Assembly: GCF_900114995.1 (NCBI RefSeq)
Contig: NZ_FOUX01000005.1
Coordinates: forward strand, 248,001-312,000
Length of the DNA stretch: 64,000 nt
Reading direction: 5' to 3'
Source of the DNA: Chitinophaga sp. YR627
GTDB lineage: Bacteria > Bacteroidota > Bacteroidia > Chitinophagales > Chitinophagaceae
Part shown: piece by piece, positions 58,680 through 64,000 of the stretch
Numbering within the stretch: the stretch's first letter is position 1
Layout: the number at the start of each line of letters is the position of its first letter
Position numbers and translations under genes: made by a program
Notes under the pieces: generated by a model
What the model was told of the DNA's origin: nothing
The model's database searches: none
The model's input: the letters and a program-made list of their open reading frames with translations, nothing else

Positions 58680-59789
58680 TTAAACGATCGCTTCTCTCTT
58701 TGTCACAATATGCGTGACATCGTCCTGTATCATTTTCTCCAGCAACTCATATCCGCCATTTGCTTTCTCATGTGCAAATTGTCTTTCAGACAGCGTGACA
58801 GGGCTTAGCCAGAACAGGTTCACCTTATCGCCATACATCTCCGGCAATGCAATGCTTTCACCATTATACAGTGCTGCGGACAATACAATACTTTCAAAAG
58901 GAGCCGGCAGTTTGCTGGAAGCAATGGTATGTCCTTCTCCCAGCCAGCTGATATGTCTCCATGGAATATCCGCCATGCTGGACAGGCCTTCCGCCATCTT
59001 CATGATCTCCTCTTCGGTAAAATCATCTTTGCTGACAGCCATCGCCAGTTCCATTCTTCTGTAAGCAGCGGCATTCTCATTGTACAGGTAAGAAACCCAT
59101 GGCATAGGACGAATGCTGATACCCATAGACAGGAAGTAAACGATGTTATCTTTTTCAAACTTACCCAATGCCATTGGCGGCCATTGGTTATTATCGATCG
59201 CAAAGTATTGCTTTATCTCTCCGAAATGTGACTCGTAAGTAGAAATAAACTGCTGCTGAATCACCGGCCATTGCGGCGCTTCTGTATCATCCCATGATTC
59301 ACGGAAACTTACTGCCTCTGCTACACGCGCATGCTGTTCGTTCCTGCCCTGTTCTCCTAATGGGAATACAATGGCATTGTCATCCGCATCTATACAATCT
59401 GCCGCGTATGCCGCAGGTTCATCCGAATAAAGGCTCCATCCGGGAATAACGCCCAGCGTTTTACCATCGTACAATACAGCGGCGCCGTCTTCTTCCGGCA
59501 TCCACACGATGGATATTAATTCCGCTTTTAAAGGTTCTTTCCCTTCCGGATGATTGCTAAAACGTGCTTCCAGCATAGGCGCATCTCCATTGGCCATGGC
59601 TGCACTGTCACGTTTAGCAGGTCCCGGTTGAATATTGCGCAGCCAGCAGGCGCGCATCCGGTATTTTTTGCTCTGCAATTCTGCAGGATACAGGTAAAAA
59701 TAAGCTGTCCGTTCGTCCTGCTCTACCACCGCATACATCGTATAGCGGCTGTTCGCCTGTTCTATCAATACTGTTGGTCCGTTGCTCAT
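58680..59789 (-). CDS. suppressor-of-fused (SUFU) domain protein
   Basis: The 369-residue soluble protein ends with a SUFU-type domain (about 180-355): WPVIQQQFISTYESHFGEIK, VYFLSMGISIRPMP, RRMELAMAVS, DIPWRHISWLGEGHTIASSK and LFWLSPVTLSERQFAHEKAN. The first half (about 1-170) is a separate beta-rich region of unknown type. Bacterial SUFU proteins are frequently immunity proteins of polymorphic or contact-dependent toxins. Here no toxin gene is adjacent, so the role is open. A 14-bp palindrome lies 16 bases upstream of its ATG. Confidence 0.82.
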   Translation of the reverse strand: MSNGPTVLIEQANSRYTMYAVVEQDERTAYFYLYPAELQSKKYRMRACWLRNIQPGPAKRDSAAMANGDAPMLEARFSNHPEGKEPLKAELISIVWMPEEDGAAVLYDGKTLGVIPGWSLYSDEPAAYAADCIDADDNAIVFPLGEQGRNEQHARVAEAVSFRESWDDTEAPQWPVIQQQFISTYESHFGEIKQYFAIDNNQWPPMALGKFEKDNIVYFLSMGISIRPMPWVSYLYNENAAAYRRMELAMAVSKDDFTEEEIMKMAEGLSSMADIPWRHISWLGEGHTIASSKLPAPFESIVLSAALYNGESIALPEMYGDKVNLFWLSPVTLSERQFAHEKANGGYELLEKMIQDDVTHIVTKREAIV

Positions 59790-59804
59790 AATAACGCAAG
59801 ATAG

Positions 59805-59818
59805 TTACTTATAAGTAA
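59805..59818. promoter_or_regulatory. 14-bp perfect palindrome between sufu and rhlE
   Basis: TTACTTATAAGTAA reads identically on both strands. It lies 16 bases upstream of the SUFU ATG and about 30 bases upstream of the rhlE -7 box, so it could be a shared operator. Confidence 0.5.
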
Positions 59819-59848
59819 AACATCCCACCGCATATCATTTATTTAGTA

Positions 59849-59856
59849 TACCTTTG
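59849..59856 (+). promoter_or_regulatory. -7 element of rhlE
   Basis: TACCTTTG (TAnnTTTG) lies about 155 bases before the preferred TTG start at 60013, giving a long leader as often seen for cold-shock RNA helicases. Confidence 0.55.
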
Positions 59857-60012
59857 CATCACTTTTATTCTCTTCCTCACCTGCTTTTGCAGTTAGCTTC
59901 AAAACAATGTGCAGGCTTGCGAGTAAGGCGGGTAATGTGTCAGCATCATGCACAAAAAGGACTTGTTCCAGCTGACAGCCTTACCACTATTGATCATAAA
60001 AAATTAAAGACT

Positions 60013-61413
60013 TTGTCATTTGAACAGTTAGGGCTCATCGAGCCGCTGCTTAAGGCCCTGGAGAACGAGGGTTATACCGCTCCCACGCCCATTCAGCAGC
60101 AAGCCATCCCCCATGTACTTGATAAGAGGGATTTACTGGGTTGTGCCCAGACCGGTACCGGTAAAACAGCTGCGTTTGCCATTCCCCTGCTCCAATTAAT
60201 GTATGAGGATCAACAGGCCCAGCAACGCAAAGGCCTTCGAAATATCAAAGCGCTTATCCTCACCCCCACCCGTGAACTGGCCATCCAGATCCAGGAAAGC
60301 TTTACCGCCTACGGTAAATTCCTCGACCTGAAAAGCCTGGTGATCTTTGGTGGTGTATCACAACATCCGCAGACAGAAGCGCTGAAAAGAGGCGTTGATA
60401 TCCTGATCGCAACACCCGGCCGTCTGCTGGATCTGATCAGTCAGAACTATATCACCCTCAGAGATATTAAATACTTTGTACTGGATGAAGCCGACAGAAT
60501 GCTGGACATGGGTTTCGTACACGACGTACAACGCGTGATCGTAAAACTGCCTGAACAGCGTCAGTCCCTCTTCTTCTCTGCTACCATGCCTCCGGAAATA
60601 CAGACACTCGCGAAAGCGATTCTCCGTAACAATCCGGCAAAAGTGGAAGTAACACCGGTATCCTCTACTGCCGAGACGATCACACAGTCCATGTACTTTG
60701 TCAGTAAAAATGATAAACGTAACCTGCTGCTGCACATCCTCAAGGATAAAGCCATCAGAACATTGCTGGTATTTACCCGTACCAAACACGGTGCAGACAG
60801 AGTGGTGAAAGACCTGCACAAAGCAGAGATCACCGCAGAAGCGATCCACGGTAACAAATCACAGAACGCCCGTCAGCGTGCACTGAGTAACTTCAAATCA
60901 CAGCAGACCCGCGTACTCGTGGCGACCGACATCGCCGCAAGAGGTATCGATATCGACGAACTGACACACGTAGTGAACTACGAACTGCCAAACGTACCTG
61001 AAACATACGTACACCGTATCGGTCGTACCGGCCGCGCAGGTGCTGATGGTATCGCGATCTCTTTCTGCGAACCGGAAGAAAAAGCCTTCCTGAAAGATAT
61101 CCTGAAACTGATCGCCCGTGAGATCCCTGTAGTGACCGAACATCCGTTCCACAACGGTGACAGCATGGCATTGCCTGCACCAAAACCTGCTCCGCAGCAG
61201 AAACCAAGACAACAACATCCAAGAGATAAGAAAGGTGGTTTCTCCAGAAACAGACAAGGTGTGGTACAGTCAAGAGATGCAAGACCAGGTTCCGGTTCCG
61301 GGAAGCCTAACAGTGGTAAACCGAATGGTGGCAAACCACAGGGCGGTAAACCGAAGGAGGGTAATGGAAACGGTGCAAGGAGAGAGAGACCGCAGGGGAT
61401 GAAGAATTATTAA
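60013..61413 (+). CDS. rhlE: DEAD-box RNA helicase RhlE-like
   Basis: The protein (466 residues from a TTG at 60013, giving M-SFEQLGLIEPLLKALE, the usual RhlE start; an ATG at 59935 and an open frame back to 59854 are alternatives) has all DEAD motifs: GYTAPTPIQQQAI (Q), AQTGTGKTAAF (I), PTRELAIQIQ (Ia), TPGRLLDLI, DEADRMLDMGF (II), SAT (III), VFTRTKHGADRV, ATDIAARGIDID (V) and HRIGRTGRAG (VI). A basic Gly/Lys/Pro/Asn tail (about 390-466, GKP repeats) binds RNA. It unwinds RNA in ribosome assembly or mRNA decay. Confidence 0.9.
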   Translation: MSFEQLGLIEPLLKALENEGYTAPTPIQQQAIPHVLDKRDLLGCAQTGTGKTAAFAIPLLQLMYEDQQAQQRKGLRNIKALILTPTRELAIQIQESFTAYGKFLDLKSLVIFGGVSQHPQTEALKRGVDILIATPGRLLDLISQNYITLRDIKYFVLDEADRMLDMGFVHDVQRVIVKLPEQRQSLFFSATMPPEIQTLAKAILRNNPAKVEVTPVSSTAETITQSMYFVSKNDKRNLLLHILKDKAIRTLLVFTRTKHGADRVVKDLHKAEITAEAIHGNKSQNARQRALSNFKSQQTRVLVATDIAARGIDIDELTHVVNYELPNVPETYVHRIGRTGRAGADGIAISFCEPEEKAFLKDILKLIAREIPVVTEHPFHNGDSMALPAPKPAPQQKPRQQHPRDKKGGFSRNRQGVVQSRDARPGSGSGKPNSGKPNGGKPQGGKPKEGNGNGARRERPQGMKNY

Positions 61414-61436
61414 TAAGGACTCAGAATTTCACTGAC

Positions 61437-61484
61437 ATAAATAACAAGGGGTGCTTCATGATTGAAGTACCCCTTGTTATTTAT
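61437..61484 (+). terminator. strong terminator after rhlE
   Basis: Bases 61437-61458 pair with 61463-61484 (22 bp with one G-U) over a TGAT loop. The stem holds ATAAATAACAAGGGG and its complement. Confidence 0.8.
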
Positions 61485-61494
61485 ATTGCTATAA

Positions 61495-61533
61495 ATGAAA
61501 AAAGGGTTTCAAACAGCTGTCTGAAAACCCTTT
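61495..61533 (-). terminator. Rho-independent terminator of RloB module 2
   Basis: On the minus strand AAAGGGTTT (61533-61525) pairs with AAACCCTTT (61509-61501), followed by TTTTTTCAT. It sits about 50 bases after the RloB stop. Confidence 0.7.
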
Positions 61534-61582
61534 ATAAAAAGTTAGTATTCTGCACACCGCAAATAATCAGCTATCAACAGCA

Positions 61583-62293
61583 TCAATCCAGTAATTTGTT
61601 GAGTTCTTCTACCAGCAGATACACCGTCGTACAGGAACTATGGTTTGAATAATCAGTTCTTGGTTTAAATGAATCATGCAACTCCTTAGCTCTTCGGATT
61701 GCCAGACTTTGAGCAGCCGATTTGGTTCCTCCCAGCCTTTCATACATTTCTTTACAGAACTGAGCTTTTTTGGCCTCTTTGGTAAAACTTTTTAATTGCC
61801 ATTCTTTTTTAAGAATAGGATATAGTTGCTCCCTCGTTTGTTGTCCTTCAATCTTCTGATAGTGGAGTACAAACCACAACTCAAATGCATCGTTAGACCA
61901 GGCGACATTTATTCCATTTGCTTCCGCTTTTGTAATTGAACTATTAAAATCCTGCGGTTGCGTTGCTGCCTCATCTGGTTTTATATCGAAGTCGTATACA
62001 CACCAGACCTCTCTGCCCTGGTTCTCTTCTTTTTTCATTTGCGCTATAGCGTAATCCACGAGAGAATTTTTAGAATGGCGTCCACCTTCTATTTTCACCA
62101 GCTTAGAAGGTACCGGAAAGGATTTAAAGTAAGAGGGCTCTGTATTCTCCCCTTCGCAGATGATCAGAAAAGATTTTATGGGTTCTTCTGTCTCTTCATC
62201 ATATGGATCGCCTGACAACATAGATATTGTCGTACGCATTGATTCCAGATAAGTTGCATTCGCCCTGTCTTTACTCGGCTTCTTTGGATCCAT
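61583..62293 (-). CDS. RloB-family protein, defence module 2
   Basis: The 236-residue protein is a clear RloB: SFLIICEGENTEPSYFKSFP with the conserved Glu, VWCVYDFDIKPDEA with the D-x-D, WSNDAFELWFVLHY and a C-terminal NHSSCTTVYLLVEELNKLL. It overlaps the 3' end of its ATPase partner by 23 bases (its ATG at 62293 lies upstream of the ATPase stop at 62271). It is only distantly similar to the RloB at 55011, so the two modules are separate acquisitions, not a recent duplication. Likely a Toprim-type nuclease of an ATPase-nuclease defence pair. Confidence 0.88.
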   Translation of the reverse strand: MDPKKPSKDRANATYLESMRTTISMLSGDPYDEETEEPIKSFLIICEGENTEPSYFKSFPVPSKLVKIEGGRHSKNSLVDYAIAQMKKEENQGREVWCVYDFDIKPDEAATQPQDFNSSITKAEANGINVAWSNDAFELWFVLHYQKIEGQQTREQLYPILKKEWQLKSFTKEAKKAQFCKEMYERLGGTKSAAQSLAIRRAKELHDSFKPRTDYSNHSSCTTVYLLVEELNKLLD

Positions 62294-63584
62294 GGGCAGA
62301 CAGATTTTGAATAATCGCTAGATCCATATCATCAAGGTAAGGAGTCGCACCATAATTTCCCTGTAGATATTCCTTTTCGTAAGAGGCGTCCTTTCTTACG
62401 CCTTTATATTCAATCAGCGTACGCAATTTACTAATCCCATGACGGTCCTTCGTGACTAAGCCAATCTGATCTCTTCTTAATTCCGCCCTGCGGAGCAAAC
62501 CGGTATCATGCGTAATAAAAATTAACTGTGCATTATGAGGATTCGTTGTTGGCGAATGAAAAAGCTCTACAATTTTTAAGGTAAGATTTGGATGAAACCG
62601 GGCATCAAATTCATCAAATATTATTGTCAACCCCTTGTTCAGAGATTCAAGCAAAAGTACTGCAATACCAAAAAATCTACTTGTTCCCTGTGATGCCCAG
62701 AGCGCGAATGGCGTTGCCACTCTACCTGTCAATGTGCCGTTATCATCAAATACAGAATGGATCGAAAATAGCTCCTTTGATTTCTCGTTTGCTATTGAAT
62801 TGATCGCAGATGTTGCAGAAGATTTGGGCCGATCCCGTAATTCAAAATCTACAATCCCAGGGTCGATTGAATTGAGCAATTTCTTAAATGAATCTCTTTC
62901 TCCATCTGTCGCCTTCTCTAAATAACGCATTGCCACCTTCATTACTCCTTCGTCATCAATACCGTCTATCGTAAAAATGCTTTTTATAGCATTCCGTATG
63001 TCTACTGCAAGCTTTACATTGTTAAGCGCAGCACCCGTTAAAAAAAGTGCATCAGGTCGAAAGACCTCTCCTTCAGCACTCATTGCCTGGTCTATATATA
63101 GCTCTGCACCTTTAAAAAGGGTTTTGTCTATAGATAATCCTCCTTCCCGTGTGAAGTACTTTTCTTCTCTATTTACATCTGAACTCCCATAGAGCCATTC
63201 GTTAGAAACAATAGCGTCTTTTATTTCAAAACCATATCGAAATATCTTCTCGTTCAACAGGAAGATATACTGAAACGAAACTGGATCATCTGCTTGTGCA
63301 CTTAATAGAAAGCGTTGATTCCAGATAAAATGGCTGATTCCTTCAAACGCAACAGAATCTTCTACCATTTCCACAAAACTGGCAAATGCACGGGAAATAT
63401 TAGATTTCCCACTCGCATTACCGCCATAAATGGCCTTAGACTTCAAAAGCCTAAAATCATCTGACGTAAATACGTTACCCTCCAACATCCCGTTGTCATT
63501 CGGACGTAAAGGTGCTGCGCGCATTGTCAGTTTCTGCAAATCCTTAAAGGAGCGGAAATTTTTGACCTGAAATTCAATAAACAT
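62271..63584 (-). CDS. AAA_21/RloA-like ATPase, defence module 2
   Basis: The protein (437 residues from the ATG at 63584; the frame begins at 63617) has the RloA-type ATPase layout: MFIEFQVKNFRSFKDLQKLT, Walker A YGGNASGKSN (about 53-62), a helical insert, signature-like region near LWASQGTSRFFGIAV, Walker B GLTIIFDEFDARFHPNLTLK and H-loop LIFITHDTGLLRR. It differs in sequence from the ATPase at 53687. It is divergent from a TetR gene and shares a promoter region with two palindromes. The ATG at 63584 agrees with the -7 box at 63589. Confidence 0.88.
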   Translation of the reverse strand: MFIEFQVKNFRSFKDLQKLTMRAAPLRPNDNGMLEGNVFTSDDFRLLKSKAIYGGNASGKSNISRAFASFVEMVEDSVAFEGISHFIWNQRFLLSAQADDPVSFQYIFLLNEKIFRYGFEIKDAIVSNEWLYGSSDVNREEKYFTREGGLSIDKTLFKGAELYIDQAMSAEGEVFRPDALFLTGAALNNVKLAVDIRNAIKSIFTIDGIDDEGVMKVAMRYLEKATDGERDSFKKLLNSIDPGIVDFELRDRPKSSATSAINSIANEKSKELFSIHSVFDDNGTLTGRVATPFALWASQGTSRFFGIAVLLLESLNKGLTIIFDEFDARFHPNLTLKIVELFHSPTTNPHNAQLIFITHDTGLLRRAELRRDQIGLVTKDRHGISKLRTLIEYKGVRKDASYEKEYLQGNYGATPYLDDMDLAIIQNLSAHGSKEAE

Positions 63585-63588
63585 GCTC

Positions 63589-63621
63589 CAAAAATAACGT
63601 ATTTGTGATTTTTTCACAAAT
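63589..63621 (-). promoter_or_regulatory. promoter and palindrome upstream of ATPase module 2
   Basis: On the minus strand TTTG (63620-63617), a 20-base spacer and TATTTTTG (63596-63589) form a canonical Bacteroidota promoter, four bases before the ATG at 63584, so the transcript would be leaderless. A perfect inverted repeat ATTTGTGA-TTTTT-TCACAAAT (63601-63621) lies over the -33 and spacer, as expected for a repressor site. Confidence 0.65.
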
Positions 63622-63654
63622 TATTATACCATGGAAAAGATATCGAAACCTCAC

Positions 63655-63699
63655 TTTTCGACATTTTTTCTTTTTTTGTCGAAAATACCCTTACCTTTG
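63655..63699 (+). promoter_or_regulatory. TetR promoter with inverted repeat
   Basis: TTTTCGAC (63655-63662) and GTCGAAAA (63678-63685) are inverted arms with a 15-base T-rich spacer. A -7 element TACCTTTG (63692-63699) follows, just before the TetR ATG at 63705. Autorepression is likely. Confidence 0.55.
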
Positions 63700-63704
63700 T
63701 TCTC

Positions 63705-64000
63705 ATGCCAGCGAACACCGCACAGAAAGACGATATCATCCAGCAGCAGATCCTGCAGGCCGCTCAACAGCTATTTCAAAAACATGGTTATCAGAAGGTA
63801 AGCATGGACGACGTAGCCAAAGCGATCGGCAAGGGAAGAAGTTCGTTGTACTACTACTACAAAAACAAAGATGAGGTCTTTGATGCCGTGATCACCGCCG
63901 AAATAAACGAGATCTTCACAGAGATCAACCGTATGGTAGGACAGGCAACAACGGTCGAAGAACAACTGCGCGCTTTCGGCATTACCAAAACGAAAATAAG
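63705..64000 (+). CDS. TetR/AcrR-family regulator, N-terminal part (runs off the right edge)
   Basis: From the ATG at 63705 an open frame reads to the window edge (98 codons). The N-terminal TetR DNA-binding domain is complete: IIQQQILQAAQQLFQKHGYQ, VSMDDVAKAIGKGRSSLYYY and YKNKDEVFDAVI. The ligand-binding domain begins at about residue 60 and is cut off. TetR proteins repress nearby genes until a ligand binds. It is divergent from ATPase/RloB module 2; whether it controls that module cannot be told here. Confidence 0.88.
   Translation, partial: MPANTAQKDDIIQQQILQAAQQLFQKHGYQKVSMDDVAKAIGKGRSSLYYYYKNKDEVFDAVITAEINEIFTEINRMVGQATTVEEQLRAFGITKTKI

Noticed and set aside
1..64000. tRNA, rRNA, CRISPR array, insertion sequence or prophage
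   Set aside because: No cloverleaf-type T-arm strings, no regularly spaced 25-40-base repeats, and no transposase, integrase or phage structural gene were seen on either strand.

Overview
The window looks like a chromosomal segment of a member of the Bacteroidota, most likely family Chitinophagaceae (a Chitinophaga-like soil bacterium). The basis is TTTG-N(17-21)-TAnnTTTG promoters in front of many genes, start sites without Shine-Dalgarno sequences, and families typical of that group (GH97, DUF3570/DUF4266, DUF4199, DUF2975-YozG, YfhO, DUF3175). No rRNA, tRNA, CRISPR array, insertion sequence or phage gene was seen. The window opens inside a large secreted surface protein (1-1774, minus) and closes inside a TetR regulator (63705 onward).

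Layout. 1-8.4 kb: surface protein, a LuxR-type regulator with a degenerate receiver, two coiled-coil envelope proteins, DoxX, a DUF2975/YozG pair, a repeat-rich non-coding patch, a MarR-GNAT fusion and a saccharopine dehydrogenase-like enzyme. 8.4-16.8 kb: a thioredoxin-ApbE-DUF4266-DUF3570 operon, glycosidases GH97 and GH13, and two divergent membrane paralogs. 16.8-19 kb: a zeta-toxin-like kinase with two paralogous tiny basic proteins and a GNAT gene; this segment carries a visible tandem duplication. 19-24 kb: stress, membrane and regulatory singletons, then a 72-nt perfect palindrome. 24.2-33.2 kb: a respiratory/nitrosative stress island with a cbb3-type oxidase, a class III truncated globin, an Rrf2 regulator, the Ric iron-sulfur repair protein and a quinol NO reductase. 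Four copies of one 24-bp palindromic motif sit around the regulator and probably tie these genes into one regulon. 33-37.8 kb: small enzymes and two AraC regulators.

37.9-39.9 kb holds a compact PP2C phosphatase / polynucleotide-kinase-like P-loop / Thg1 operon, a good candidate for an RNA end-repair or tRNA-damage response. 40-53.4 kb is mostly housekeeping and envelope (Na+/H+ antiporter, GNAT-M3 peptidase fusion, YfhO, di-haem peroxidase, purple acid phosphatase, exonuclease). 53.7-63.6 kb contains two separate AAA ATPase + RloB modules in opposite orientation, flanking dusB, a porin, a SUFU-domain protein and rhlE. They resemble ATPase/Toprim-type defence pairs.

The most promising less-described items are the PP2C-PNK-Thg1 operon, the two RloB modules, the Rrf2 operator family and the duplicated zeta/small-protein/GNAT cassette. 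All functional statements come from reading translated sequence and motifs; no database search was run.
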